From Gracilariopsis chorda (taxonomy: Eukaryota > Rhodophyta > Florideophyceae > Gracilariales > Gracilariaceae): 64,000 bases of DNA. The DNA is taken from contig NBIV01000081.1 of NCBI GenBank assembly GCA_003194525.1, positions 62,001 through 126,000 of the forward strand, written 5' to 3'. The position numbers and the translations under genes are program-made. This document shows positions 20,125-30,902 of the stretch, piece after piece (the stretch's first letter is position 1; each line of letters opens with the position of its first letter). The notes below the pieces were generated by a model that did not search any database, was not told the DNA's origin, and saw only the letters and a list, made by a program, of their open reading frames with translations.

Positions 20125-20860
20125 CTAATAGTTCTCCGACAGGATTGCGGTGTGTCCAGTTATGACGATGATGACGGCGAAGGTTCTCAGCATGGGTGCA
20201 GTTAACAGATAAAGCTGCGGAAGATGGCTTGGGTGCCTTTTGGTGCCGTTGAGACGATGCTGGTGTTCAAAATAAATCATGAAGAGGCGTTTGAAATTTC
20301 AAACTTAACTGTCAAATTGTGATCTATTACCGAATCGCTGAGCCTGCGAGGCCTTGCTCTCGTCTACACGCATCGATTTCGGCCACGTGGCCTACTTGGC
20401 CGACTTTCCCCAACTGATAAGGCTTCTCGATGTCCAAATCGCAAAATTATACCAGTTCCATCTTCCGCTTGCCGCGCTGTTTATCGGGCTTATGGTGGGG
20501 AGGAGAACGAGGGGTAGAAGGCTAACCTCTTAGCCTTGCTTATCCTTAGTAACGTATCATACTGGTTATGTACACTTTCGTCTTCACAATTTGCAGACGA
20601 GCATTGCTTATGATACTAAATAATAATACTCACTGTTTGTAAATCGTCCTCCACCTTTCAATGTAGTTGACATGTCGGCAACTTTTCTTCCAGAATCAGT
20701 AGTAATTGTGCCCTTTGTATCCAACTAAAACAGAAGCAATTCGATGTGAGATGAGTCGACCCATCAGATATCTCATCCTCGGAACTTTCTATCCGCAGCA
20801 ACATGTTCGTTTAAAGTAAAACAATGTCGTTTCGCTGCCTCCTGAATTTACATAGAGAAC
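20125..20860. other. Upstream region of the CLASP-like gene, no other gene seen
   Basis: No recognisable frame. It should hold the CLASP-like promoter. It ends at the R1 insertion at 20871. Confidence 0.4.
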
Positions 20861-20870
20861 CACTTCTGAT

Positions 20871-21197
20871 GGGGCGTCAAAGTTGTTGTACCCCATCTGG
20901 AACTACAATGCTAAATCGCTTTGCTCTAGATACTGCTGTGGTGAGGGATCACTGCGAGGTACTGGCGAATCCCGCTCAGGGCAGGGCACTTACAATTCCG
21001 CCCGTCGAGGTGTGCCGACCTTCCGAAAAGGCTACAAAAGACTATGAAGTTAGGCCGGATGAGGAAGCCAAATGGAGATGCGATTGGGTCTGTTAGGGGA
21101 ATTTAGCCGTCGAATAGATGATTAGCCTTCCACTTCTTCTAGAAAGTTAATACCACTGCATCGGAATCAGACGCACGTGTCCATAAACACACACACA
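20871..21197 (+). repeat. R1 short interspersed element, copy 1 (full length)
   Basis: About 327 bases, starting GGGGCGTCAAAG and ending in an AC repeat. Flanked by a direct repeat CACTTCTGAT at 20861-20870 and 21198-21207, the mark of target-primed integration (the first bases overlap the AC tail). Other copies in this window share the same 5' end. It has no coding capacity. No clear tRNA, 7SL or 5S head is visible. Confidence 0.85.
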
Positions 21198-21279
21198 CAC
21201 TTCTGATGTTGAATAGGAATTGAATGTCTAAATGTAAAGGAAGAATGGAAGCATTTCTTCCAGTTCAATGAAGTGGCAG

Positions 21280-21520
21280 GCCATCTTGGGGCCACATCTC
21301 CACATGAAAGAAAATCGTGTTCCCTGCTTTGTGGCCCAACCGTCCAGCACGAAGTTGCTCATTTCCTGCTACGGTCCCGCCAACGAGTTCGATCTAGACG
21401 CATAGAACTCCCGTCGCCCAGCAAACGGCAGGCTTACAGCAGCGGATATAGCACTGAAGTCCTTCGAAACGATACTGGCCCTTAAAGCAAGAGAAGGCTT
21501 CTTTATAATGAATCACCATC
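21280..21520 (+). pseudogene. LINE C-terminal remnant related to the one at 2.8 kb
   Basis: The frame at 21273-21485 reads HEVAHFLLRSRQRVRSRR, aligned with DHFVLRCRRRAESRR in the LINE at 2.8 kb; the cysteine of the motif is lost. After its stop, GFFIM resembles the GFFSM end of the other copy. It is degraded and on the opposite strand to the first copy. Confidence 0.5.
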
Positions 21521-21593
21521 GCTTATTCGGGATTTGGATAGCGGCCTGCATATAAATAAACATGCAAAGAAATTGGAAGTATGCATCTTCAAA

Positions 21594-21699
21594 GGTACAC
21601 GCAGTTCCACCCGCCGAGGTGTGCCCGACCTTTCGAAAAGGGTTAAGAAAACTGGGAAGTTCCGCCGGACGAGGAAGCCAAATGGAGATGTGATTGGGT
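21594..21699 (+). repeat. R1 fragment (internal part)
   Basis: About 105 bases matching the middle of R1 (from GCAGTTCCACCCGCCGAGG to GATTGGGTT), then divergence. Both ends of the element are missing. Confidence 0.7.
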
Positions 21700-21832
21700 T
21701 CAAACCCCATACGCAGCATGGAGGTGAAGCGGTGTGCTTTATGTGCAATCTAAGTGCGAGGCTTCGTATGGGTCAAACATAAACATTAGTTATTTACTCG
21801 CAGAGTTAAACGAACACAATAAATTAAGACAG

Positions 21833-24808
21833 TTAGAGCCCCCAGTGCCAAAACGCCCACCACCTCCTGCGTCTTACCGCAGCAAAAGAAGATGTAGATG
21901 GAGACGAAGATGGTGTTGTTGATGGCGTTGGGATCGGGGAGTTTGATGTGGAGGGAGAAGGACTGGGGGTCACTGATGCGGAAGCCGATGGCGAGATGGA
22001 CGGAACAGAGCTCGGTGACGCACTGGCCAATGGGGAACTGCTCGGTGAAGAACTCGGAGAGGAGCTTGGGGACGAGCTGGGAGAGGAACTGCGAGAGGCA
22101 CTCGGTGAGGCGCTAACGGAAGAGCTGGGAGAAGGGCTCGGTAAGGAGCTAGACGAGGGACTGGGAGAAGAAGTCGGAGAGGATGTTGGTGACGGCGGCG
22201 CGCTTTCCACCGGTGCTTCAGCCCGAACAACAGCATGGGTATCGGTGTCAACTGAATAATAGTATTCCTCGCCATCATAAAGCACCTTGATCAGATTGCT
22301 CGATACTCGCTCCATAGAGAACCTTTCGGGCTCCCCAAGGTGCGGATGGAACGCCATCCAAAACACTTCCTCTTGAACGTTGTCGCTGCGAACAATCAAT
22401 CTCGTGTGCTGCTTATCACTTTCGAACAACTGAGTGCTGTATGAGGCTGCGTTTCCGACCGTGAGCACATGAACATCAACTTGCGCGATTCCGTCGTCCA
22501 CCAGCACCACTCGGCATTGGCCGCCTTCACAGCTCGATGATTCTGACTCCACTTGTACTGTGTCACCGAGCATGACGTATGATTCGAACTTGTTTTGCGC
22601 CGCAGCCCCGGAAACTTTCACCGAGTCCACCACCATGAAGAATCCAGGGCCAGTCCCTGCTCGGTTCAACACGACGGAACGCGCCATCCAGTCCAGCGGC
22701 GTCTCGCGATAGCTGCGTTTCCACACCCACATACCTCGGAACCCGACATCCGGGTCTCCGTGCATGTTGAACTGCTCTCTGGTGAAGCCGAGGTCAGCTC
22801 CGTCGTCGTCAAGAGGCCACCCAAAGTCATGCGGATGCCCGTACTCTTCGGTATCAAAGCGCTTTCCTACATTTCGGTACGAGCCGTCTTCTTCGTATAC
22901 GGTCACGGCGGCTGTGGGCGCCGTGTCGTATGGCCAGTTTCGGGACCAGTGAACGTTGTACGCGTACGTGAGGTTGGCGGCTGCAATCATCTCTGCACCG
23001 GTGTCCTCAACCTTGATCATGCCAACAGAAGGTGCCTTTGCATCCTGCGCCAAGCCGTCGATGTGCATCACAGAGTGGCGTCTGGAGTCGATGTTGTAGT
23101 TCCAGGAGTAGTCGTCCACCCAAGCCGTCTTGAACGCCGTGTATGTGAACACACCGCGATCGGCGTTCTCATGGCCCGGAAACATCGCGTCCGGGCGAGC
23201 ATCAAAGTGAATGTACTGTGCGGTTTCCGCCTCACTGCTACGCGCAATCACCAGTCCCCGGCGAGGGCTGAAGTACGACATCGGGAAGTGCAGCAAATGC
23301 TCCTCTTCCAAGCCCTGCGGTGACTCCGCGAACGTAGAGCTTCCGTGCTCAAGGCCAAGAATAGCGACATGCATAGCGTTCTGGTACCATTCAATACGAC
23401 AGGGGTTGTTGTTCTTGAAGTCCGGACCCATTCGCTGCTTCCACACCATCTGCGGTAGAGCTCCATCGGGGTAGGCGTACTTGAACAGCGCAGCCCACGC
23501 AGGATATGACATGCCGCCACCGGAAGAGTGCCCAACAATGCGAGCACACTGCCACGGTTCCATCATTTGGGCCGCATTGTGAACCAGAGCGCGGAAGCGG
23601 TCAGAGTCGATGAGCTTCAGTCCCTTGCGTTCGGCGGCGACCAGCGCCAGCGAGCCCTCTCGCAGTGCAATGAAGTATGTGTACGCATCTTCAAAGGTAG
23701 AGCCGTCAGGGTATACGGCGTGTGTCATGTACGCCTCAATCAGAGCCGAAAAGCGATGATGCAGCCCCGTGTTGAAGCCGTTGTCCCCGCTGGATGACAG
23801 CACAGCCGACGCATATGCGTCGAAATCGGTTTCGCCCTCGAGCGCGAGGTTGGTGATGTACATGTGACCGTGGTACATCGCCCAGTTGCTAAAGATGCGG
23901 TGCGGGGTCTGGACGGCGTTCGGGCAGTTTCGCGAGCTGTCCAGTCCGGTTCCCCAGGACGTCTTCTTGTACATGAGCATGGCCAGTGCGCTGAGCACGG
24001 ACCGGCGCTCGTCCACAGTGAATCGGTCGTGCAACACATCAAAAGTGAGAGCAAGCGTAGAGCCAGCGGTGAACCAGTCGTTTGCCACTTCAAACCATTT
24101 GTCCACATCCCAAAGGTACGCCCGAGAAGCTGCGTCTCCTGATGGACAGTCGCCTGCGCAGTTGACTGCACGGTGTGCCAGTAGCACTTTGGACCACGCA
24201 ACCGCTGCCTTCACGCAGTCATCCACGGTAGTCGATAGGAATGAGGCCGGCTCACCTCGCTCCGCAACAACCTTTTCATTCACACTAGTCCACAAGGAAC
24301 AAAAGAAGAAACTCTGATAGAGACCCTCAGACATGTTCATGACGTGACTTGCTAGCGGCTGGAGGGCATCGAGCGTTTCTTGCGAGGCGGAGGTTAGGTC
24401 GTCACCCGTGTACAGGGCAGTTTCGCCGCTTCGTTCCATGTGGGCGAGCGTCTGGATCACAGTGTTGGACGCGAAATGCAGCGAGCTGCGACGCACAAAA
24501 TGAGACCAGGAGGAGTCCAGGTTGAACATATCTGCATCAGCGTATCTTGACAGCAGTTGTTGCCATCCGTCGGCATCGAAAAGGATTCGGGGGTGCACTC
24601 CGGGGCTGTACGCTGCCGCCGGAGCTGGAGTGACTGCGACTGAACCGAACAGAGAGGGATGAGGCCCGGCGTTCATAAAAGTAGTTACGCGATCTACATT
24701 ACGGAGTGAAGGGGATCCGTCGGTACGGGGAGGAACTTTCACGGACGAGGAAATAGTGACAATACTACACAAAAGCAGCAAATAGGAAAGGGGAGGGAAA
24801 TTACCCAT
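21833..24808 (-). CDS. Secreted heparinase II/III-fold polysaccharide lyase or epimerase-like enzyme
   Basis: Large secreted protein, 991 residues. A hydrophobic signal peptide (about 1-22) precedes an alpha-toroid region starting around HPRILFDADGW. Family blocks visible are SNWAMYHGHMYITN (Asn/His), YPDGSTFEDAYTYF (candidate catalytic Tyr) and GHENADRGVF with a following RRHSVMHIDG, the latter typical of heparinase II/III lyases and dermatan-sulfate-epimerase-like enzymes. The substrate is unknown; in a red alga a sulfated galactan or uronate-bearing glycan is plausible but not shown. From about residue 870 there is a 100-residue Ser/Pro spacer, probably O-glycosylated, ending in a short basic-aromatic tail RRRRWWAFWHWGL just before TAA. 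No introns. A TATA-like and CCAAT-like pair lie about 100-130 bases upstream of the start. Confidence 0.75.
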   Translation of the reverse strand: MGNFPPLSYLLLLCSIVTISSSVKVPPRTDGSPSLRNVDRVTTFMNAGPHPSLFGSVAVTPAPAAAYSPGVHPRILFDADGWQQLLSRYADADMFNLDSSWSHFVRRSSLHFASNTVIQTLAHMERSGETALYTGDDLTSASQETLDALQPLASHVMNMSEGLYQSFFFCSLWTSVNEKVVAERGEPASFLSTTVDDCVKAAVAWSKVLLAHRAVNCAGDCPSGDAASRAYLWDVDKWFEVANDWFTAGSTLALTFDVLHDRFTVDERRSVLSALAMLMYKKTSWGTGLDSSRNCPNAVQTPHRIFSNWAMYHGHMYITNLALEGETDFDAYASAVLSSSGDNGFNTGLHHRFSALIEAYMTHAVYPDGSTFEDAYTYFIALREGSLALVAAERKGLKLIDSDRFRALVHNAAQMMEPWQCARIVGHSSGGGMSYPAWAALFKYAYPDGALPQMVWKQRMGPDFKNNNPCRIEWYQNAMHVAILGLEHGSSTFAESPQGLEEEHLLHFPMSYFSPRRGLVIARSSEAETAQYIHFDARPDAMFPGHENADRGVFTYTAFKTAWVDDYSWNYNIDSRRHSVMHIDGLAQDAKAPSVGMIKVEDTGAEMIAAANLTYAYNVHWSRNWPYDTAPTAAVTVYEEDGSYRNVGKRFDTEEYGHPHDFGWPLDDDGADLGFTREQFNMHGDPDVGFRGMWVWKRSYRETPLDWMARSVVLNRAGTGPGFFMVVDSVKVSGAAAQNKFESYVMLGDTVQVESESSSCEGGQCRVVLVDDGIAQVDVHVLTVGNAASYSTQLFESDKQHTRLIVRSDNVQEEVFWMAFHPHLGEPERFSMERVSSNLIKVLYDGEEYYYSVDTDTHAVVRAEAPVESAPPSPTSSPTSSPSPSSSSLPSPSPSSSVSASPSASRSSSPSSSPSSSPSSSPSSSPLASASPSSVPSISPSASASVTPSPSPSTSNSPIPTPSTTPSSSPSTSSFAAVRRRRWWAFWHWGL
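21925..22200 (-). repeat. Tandem Ser/Pro-encoding repeat tract inside the heparinase-like gene
   Basis: Short repeats encoding SPSSSPS-type units with a periodic GAG/CTCGG pattern on the plus strand. They form the spacer between catalytic domain and C-terminal tail; length variation between strains is likely. Confidence 0.8.
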
Positions 24809-24904
24809 CGTACCGAGGATTAGTTAGTGCCAAAGTTAGAGAACGCCGAGTTGGTGGGAGCCGATGAGGAGAGAGAGGAAGCGCTGCATGGCAGTTGGTC
24901 GGAC

Positions 24905-24940
24905 CGGCTTATATGCGCGGTGATCAGTCTGCTATTGGAG
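24905..24940 (-). promoter_or_regulatory. TATA and CCAAT-like elements of the heparinase-like gene
   Basis: On the minus strand GCATATAAGCC lies about 105 bases before the ATG, with CCAATAG about 20 bases further upstream. The leader between TATA and ATG is C/T-rich. Assignment is by motif and position only. Confidence 0.5.
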
Positions 24941-25782
24941 AGACTGGTCCAAAGGCCGTGCTCTCTCCAAACACCCTGATTGGGGTGCACTCCATCTTTA
25001 GAGACAGATTCAACTCGAACAATTGAAACGACGGATTTTGTGGTCACTTCTGAGTGCGTCCGGGCTAGGATAGCTTTGAGCTGTTTTTGGAGTTCGATAT
25101 ACGGACAACAAATGAACTAAAAGGGTTGTGGTGTTAGATCTCAACACGGAATGAAGTTTTTGGCTTCGCCATACTGGTCACCAGAAACGTTAAGTATGTC
25201 ATACGCAAATGAAACTCATCTTTCAGTGGTGTACCTGCCTCCGCAAACGAGAAATCCAAGCAGATCGATATGTGTTCGCAGCTTGGATTCCTACAGAAAA
25301 TATTGAAGGCTATTACCACAACAAAATTTGTATGTATGGGACGAGAACCGAAAGACAAGAAACCACTATCAATAGGCCTTAATCAGGCGTATTTAACCCA
25401 CAATAAAGAAGAAGAAGTAAGACAAGAGAATTTAGTCTTCCCAGAACGAGACATAGGACAGAACTTGGATGAAATACATGACGAACTTTTCTTAATTTGA
25501 AGACAGCATGCTCATTCCCTTGAGTTTCAATTCTTACTGATCAAAATCTTAAACACGTCAGTAGTCCTGAATATCACAAATATCCGGTCCTGGCCTGTCC
25601 TTGGTGTTTGTCAAGTTCACTCTCAACGGTAAATTGTGAATAGTATACATACCAATTGTAGACCGTGTTGCTTTCGGAATGTACAAAATGGAAAGCTCTA
25701 CTCTAAAACTCTCCTAAAACATACTATCATAGGTCGCAAGCTTGTGGTCCAACTTTGCCTCAACTCAAAAGCCCTTTGAAGA
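24941..25782. other. Boundary between gene island and repeat-rich DNA
   Basis: No recognised gene. The two short frames here (25134-25358 minus, 25270-25500 plus) overlap in antisense and match nothing I know. Confidence 0.4.
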
Positions 25783-25795
25783 TACCTTTCTGTAT

Positions 25796-26137
25796 GTGTG
25801 TGTGCATGTGTTTGTGTGTGTTTTTACGGGCACGTGCCTCCGATTCCGATGCAGTGGTATTATCTTTTTCTAGAAGAAGTAGAAGGCTAATCATCTGGTC
25901 TACGGCTAAATTCCTCTAATAGACCCAATCCCATCTACATTTGGCTTCCTCATCCGGCGTAACTTCATAGTCTATTGTAGCCTTTTCGGAAGGTCGGCGC
26001 ACCTCGACGGGCGGAACTGCATGTGCCCTTAGCGGGACTCGCCAGTACTTTGCAGTGATCCCTCACTACAGCAGGCATCCAGCGCAAAGCTATATAGCAT
26101 CGTGGTTCCATATGGGCTACGAGAACTTTGACGCCCC
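25796..26137 (-). repeat. R1 short interspersed element, copy 2 (full length)
   Basis: About 342 bases in reverse orientation, from GGGGCGTC at 26137 down to an AC-rich tail at 25796. Flanked by a 13-base target duplication matching at 12 of 13: TACCTTTCTGTAT (25783-25795) and TACCTGTCTGTAT (26138-26150). This is the best-bounded copy and defines both ends of R1. Confidence 0.88.
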
Positions 26138-26150
26138 TACCTGTCTGTAT

Positions 26151-27016
26151 TTTCGAACTTCTAACGTCTGTGTCTGCTCTTGTAATGTCTGTGGAGCTTG
26201 TATGAGAAGAAGGCTACAGAATTTTTCTCGTTTCTTTGGTATATATGCTTTGCGAATAGACAGTCAGTCGGAAACCGTATCTCTTGTCTGTTTTGTTTAG
26301 TTGAGAAGAGCTTTTCCCATTTCCAGTTCCATTCACAGACTAGATGCATATTTCACTAACACCTCCTGGGTCAGTCTCAAAAACAGATCAACACGATGTG
26401 CTGTACTTATTCTTTCGGAGCTACTGCGTTGGTACTTGCGATATTTGCGCCCTTTACGTGCGTGTACAAATCTACGGCATGCTGGTTTGAGCTTCAGAAT
26501 AATATAAGTGGGAAACGTTTATCAGGGATATAGTTGGTTTGCTCCTCTATATAGTAAGGTGGCCTTTTTCCGAAATCAAAACCAGAATTAGGAGCGGAAT
26601 CGCTCAAAGGCCGTAACTATCTTCGTCAGTTGAAGAGTGCTGACATTCGTACTCACATGATATCAGAGGAAGGTGAAATGGAGTATAATCGAGTCTATTC
26701 TTAGGCGAAAAGTCGGGGATTAGCTTGTTGAGTTAGTGATTCGAAGTCAGAATAGGCTTTTTCCTTCTTTAACAAGGAAGAAGCAGAGCACAGCTTGCAA
26801 GCATACTGAAACACAAGAACGCTTTAAGAAGTCCGAACGCTTTTTTTATTGATTACATGAGACAATGAAGGAATCCGGAAAAAGAGGCCATCCACATTCC
26901 AAACTCCCGATATTCACGACGAGCAATCATATATGGCATTTTTCCATGTTAATGTGGCAGACAAAGGTGTGAATACAACCCTAGAGCTCCCGCAGACTGT
27001 TCCGACACAAGCGAGT
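26151..27016. other. No gene recognised
   Basis: AT-rich DNA with short unsupported frames. The end nearest 27016 would be the 3' UTR of the small secreted peptide gene. Confidence 0.4.
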
Positions 27017-27151
27017 TTAAATAGTGGGGGTACCACCCAAAGAGCTGAAGATGTCGTTGAGCTTTTCGGTAATAGCATCGAAGCCGTTCTTTTCAGCAAC
27101 GGCAACAGAGGCGAGAACAGCGACGATGGCGACGATGTAGGCGGTCTTCAT
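27017..27151 (-). CDS. Small secreted peptide, 44 residues
   Basis: Short ORF not resembling any family I know. Residues 1-19 are a textbook signal peptide: MKTAYIVAIVAVLASVAVA with a cleavable VAVA end. The mature part would be about 25 residues, starting EKNGFDAITEKLNDIFSS, with hydrophobic residues spaced as in an amphipathic helix, followed by a GGTPTI tail. There are no cysteines. Codons are strongly biased to C-ending forms (ATC, GTC, GCC, AAG, AAC, GAC), unlike the AT-rich decayed surroundings, as in highly expressed genes. Upstream is a C/A-rich, G-poor leader of about 110 bases and a CTTAAAG box. Purine at -3 (AAAA before ATG) fits a good initiation context. It is isolated among transposons. 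Function unknown: defence peptide, wall peptide or signal are all open. Confidence 0.72.
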   Translation of the reverse strand: MKTAYIVAIVAVLASVAVAEKNGFDAITEKLNDIFSSLGGTPTI

Positions 27152-27259
27152 TTTTGGTTTTGAGTTAGTGTGGAAGTGAAGGGTTCTGAAGGGTGTTTGG
27201 AATGACAGGAGAACACTTGATTGCTGGTGAGGAACAATTGAGATGGATGTGAGATGATG

Positions 27260-27275
27260 GTGCTCTTTAAGTAGT
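27260..27275 (-). promoter_or_regulatory. TATA-like box of the small peptide gene
   Basis: On the minus strand CTACTTAAAGAGCA lies about 115 bases upstream of the ATG, ahead of a leader with CATC/CACC repeats and almost no G. The position fits a core promoter; it is a motif guess. Confidence 0.4.
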
Positions 27276-28526
27276 GGTTTGCCTGCTTGGCATGGACTGT
27301 AAATGAATTCCTCAGCCCCATACGAAGCGGTCTTTGCCGAACGTTTCTCTACTGAGAAATGCCAGTGTCAAACGGGCCACCGCATCTTGGCCAAGAAAAT
27401 AAGCATGATAAATGTTTGGCAACAGAACCCTGAAAACTTAAGAGATGAGGCCCAAGAATGTTTCGTGGTACAGTGACATATCGAATCAAGTGGTATAAGA
27501 CCTGCACAAGAGTACGGCTTTTGACCCTCAAATAACTATTGTAAATTGGTTCGCAAGTTTCTGGTTTCCACGGAAGACCCAATCTCCAACCCTTTTCGCT
27601 CTCCTACAAATGGTCCCGTTGCACGGAATGGCAAACGATGCAAGCCATGTTTCGTGTGCCCCAAATGAAAGAAGAACATATTGAAAAACGGAGAGGGACC
27701 AAAAACGGCGGAGAATTCAAGGACAAGTACGAGGGTAGATAGCTCTGTTAATAGGGCCGGACTGCACTCTCTAGCCACTATACTCTTGCACGACAGAACT
27801 TGTCCACTCTATTTGAAAGTCAGACCCCAGCGTTCCCACGTCTATTGTGTTGTGGGTACGGGCCCATGCCTCTAATTCCAAGGCAACGGTATTCGCTTTC
27901 TACAAGTAGAATGCTAATTATCTATTCGACGGCTAAATTCCCCTAATAGACCCAATCTTTCGTTCAGCCGACATCCGCTCGGGCCACAACAGTCAAATGA
28001 TTCATGGTGTTCATAGAACAGTTCTCGTTAATGAAAAAATACGGGACGCCAAGAATGAACAAAATGCGAGGGACATACCTTCAACTGATGGATGCACGAC
28101 AAAAGAGAAGAATATGCTTAAGGGACAGTTTCGGGCAGGTTGTAGCGGTAGTAACTGCCACTGTTTTGTGTGAGGGAGTGAGTTTCTTTTCTATGTTTGA
28201 GTACTAAGTTATAAACCACAGCATGCTTCAGAGATTGGTTTCCAGCACAGATTATGTTGATGAGTCAGTTTCTTTCTCTCAAATCCAGATTCCTAAGAAT
28301 CTGTAGAAACCACTACGCACAGCAAACTGTGTAGTACACTCCGCGAAAGCTAAATTAAGCCACCGGTCTCTTCCTTCCTGTGACAATACTTGAAAGGAAG
28401 GGAGGCAGGGTAGCACACTGCGCTTCTTCAACTCAGTAATGAGGGCAGTTAGGCAGCCTTGTAGAGCGGAAGACCTCGCAGGTCAACGTAAAAGGGTAGA
28501 TAGCTTGAACAAGACCACAAAACCTA
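27276..28526. other. No gene recognised; contains a truncated R1 copy
   Basis: Short frames only. A 5'-truncated R1 copy (27852-27958, minus) is the one identifiable item. Confidence 0.4.
27852..27958 (-). repeat. R1 element, 5'-truncated copy
   Basis: About 107 bases matching the 3' third of R1 (from GATTGGGTCTA through GAATTAGAGGCA). 5' truncation is the usual result of incomplete target-primed reverse transcription. Confidence 0.7.
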
Positions 28527-29681
28527 ATTAAAATCCAAAACAACAAACACCTTTATATGACTCAATATTTCGTCATTTCTCCCTTCTTTTCCACCACTTT
28601 TATGCAACGCTCTTGTAAAGACTTTTACAGAGTTTCCGACTACTCATTGGTCAGCTCGTTCCAACAGTCCACAACAACTTCCAAAAGCGGTCCAACATCC
28701 GCAAACTGGCGCTGATTAGCGTACACTGGACGTGCCAACAGTCCCCAGATGTTTTCCATAATGCTTAAGTCGGGAGACTTAGCCGGACAGGAAAGATCCT
28801 CAACATTGCGGTCCTTCAACCACTTCGTAGTATAAACGGACCGATGTATAGAAGCCCTATCTTGTTGAAAAGTAAAAACTTCTTTCAATGTTTCGGCCGC
28901 AAACGGTAGCATTTTTTTCTTTAGTTGTTTGCAGTGCTTCTTAAAATCCCTTTAATCTTTTCAATCTACTAAATTACTCAAAACATGACAGAAACATGTA
29001 CTCCATAACATGACCGAATCTCCACCAGTTTACCTCTTTGAAAAGACCTCTTCTTTCTTACAAAGATCATGCACATAGTATGCGAATCTATCCGGATCAT
29101 CAAGGTTAAACGTTTTCTGATCGGAGGAAATAATTTTTGTCCACTGTTCCATAGGAAAGGTCATTTTATGAGGAGCCCAAACTGCTCGTTTTTTTATTGC
29201 GGTCTGTCATAATTGGTATATTCTTCATCTTCTCATCAATTAAATTAGGATTATCTTTCAAATTTTGTTGAACTCTTCTCATAGATACCGATAGTGACAA
29301 AGCGTTACGGAACTCTCTTGCAGATGATTTTTTGTTTAAAGGGGCCCAAAATAACGCTCTTATAGCAGTAGGGGTCAGTTTTTTTATGTTACATGCTTTA
29401 AACTGAGTATTGTACTTGTTGAAATTCCTTAACAAGTTCTGCAAAACAGTGATAAAGCGATCCAAAGTATGAGCTATTTTTTCTCTGCGAGCAACAATGA
29501 GCTAAAGTTGCAAGAATTATGCCTTTTTCTTTGTCAGACAGGGGCTTACCGCATCCCATCTTGAATGTGGTTGGACTTGGGGAAACTGAGGGAGATGCAG
29601 TTGGAACTGTTATGGGTTATGAACTACTTCGTAGTTCGCGCGCTTTTCAATGAGGTACAATTAAGGTGAGTGGACTTTAAT
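28527..29681 (-). mobile_element. Tc1/mariner-type transposon, decayed
   Basis: Roughly 1.15 kb containing a broken Tc1-like transposase. Candidate ends are ATTAAAATCCA at 28527 (preceded by TA) and its inverted partner ATTAAAGTCCA ending at 29681 (followed by TG instead of TA). The end match is only 10 of 12, so the limits are tentative, but the length suits a Tc1 element. Confidence 0.5.
28640..29559 (-). pseudogene. Tc1/mariner transposase pseudogene (DDE)
   Basis: Starts at 29559 with MGCGKPLSDKEKG, shifts frame near a run of A (about 29480), continues with a helix-turn-helix region (LTPTAIRALFW then SAREFRNALSLSVS), breaks again, then SSDQKTFNLDDPDRF (first Asp), and finishes in a 90-codon frame with FQQDRAS (second Asp) and SIMENIWG (Glu). 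The catalytic residues survive although the frame is broken at least twice. Confidence 0.8.
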
Positions 29682-30800
29682 TGAATCACGCAGGTATGGA
29701 TTGTTGTTGGTGAACTGGAGGCATCCAATAAGATTGGAACGTAATCTGAACGGACAGATAGGTTACATTTGTCAGTTTTATCCGTCTGAATGGCCGTGCT
29801 ACAGAAAAAGAAGAGTCATTCAAGAACAATGGTGGAAGTGAGGGATGGCTTTATTCTGGTTTGGCGGACTGTACAGTGGTACTTTCAATGGGGCCACAGG
29901 AAATTTCCGAATGTTCCTGGTTCAATAAATACCTTATTGTAGTGCAACGCCCTCAAGGAGTGATTCTTGGTACTTGAACGCTTTCCCGATATTATCGGTT
30001 GTGTAGTGTGTATATGAACTACGCCCCACAATGGTGGATATGGACACGTGGGACACGGTTTTGGGTCAATTGGCGGTTGGCCACAGTAGTGGATGTTGCC
30101 ACGAAATGTGGAGTATTTTAGTTAATATTATTTATTATTTTCATACCCATTTCTGGGAAGCTAGTACTTAGTGCGACGGCGCACTGCCGTTGCACCAGTA
30201 AACCTTCCCCAACAAGGGACCCCCAACCTGGGGAATTGGCTCTAGTTGTTACCGCTTGCGCGCGTGCTCTACTCCTCCTTGGAGGGAAACGCCGTAAATC
30301 ACGGGACATCTAACCCCCTTGCACATCCAAAGAAGCCCATCCTTGGGAGTATAATTGTTCCAATCATATTGGTGTTTCGCCCTGTATAGGGAGTCCTGTC
30401 CACCAGCATCGCCGTATCTGTTCGTCGCTCTCGCGACTCACTTCGTCCTCTCTTCCTCCTCTTCGCCCTTCCTTCTTCCCCTTTTTAGGGTAGCACCTCC
30501 CGCTATCTGCGGCCCTCGTGTGCGCATCCGCTCCCACACCCCCACTTACGTGGAAACATACCTCTACTGAGGATCACACCCCGCTCACGCGGATACCGAT
30601 TCTTCGCCTTCACCTCCCTGCGCGAGTCGCGACAGGTGTCCCTGGTCTTACAAACCGGCTTCGCCGTGACACCTCTGGGAGAGCTCTACCCAACTGGGTT
30701 CACCTCGTGAGAGGAAGATCCCGAACGTCTTTCGGTGTTTTTCCCCTTTGGGGCATTGCACCACACTTATCTCTTGCTGTATATCGATTGAAATACTAAG
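29682..30800. other. No gene recognised
   Basis: The part at 30,340-30,800 is C/T-rich, unlike its flanks, and looks like an LTR or leader of a retroelement, but no partner copy is in the window. Nothing else can be supported. Confidence 0.3.
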
Positions 30801-30902
30801 GGGTCGTCAAAGTTTTCGTAGCCCATATGGAATCACGATGGTACATCGCTTTGCGCTGGATACTGTTGTGGTGAGGGACGACGAAAAGGTACTGAGGAGT
30901 CC

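Noticed and set aside
21690-21712. GGGTTCAAACCCC as a tRNA B box
   Set aside because: It occurs in only one R1 fragment, where that fragment diverges; no acceptor or anticodon arms can be folded around it.
30340-30800. Solo LTR
   Set aside because: The composition is suggestive, but no second copy, TG...CA limits or target duplication could be found.
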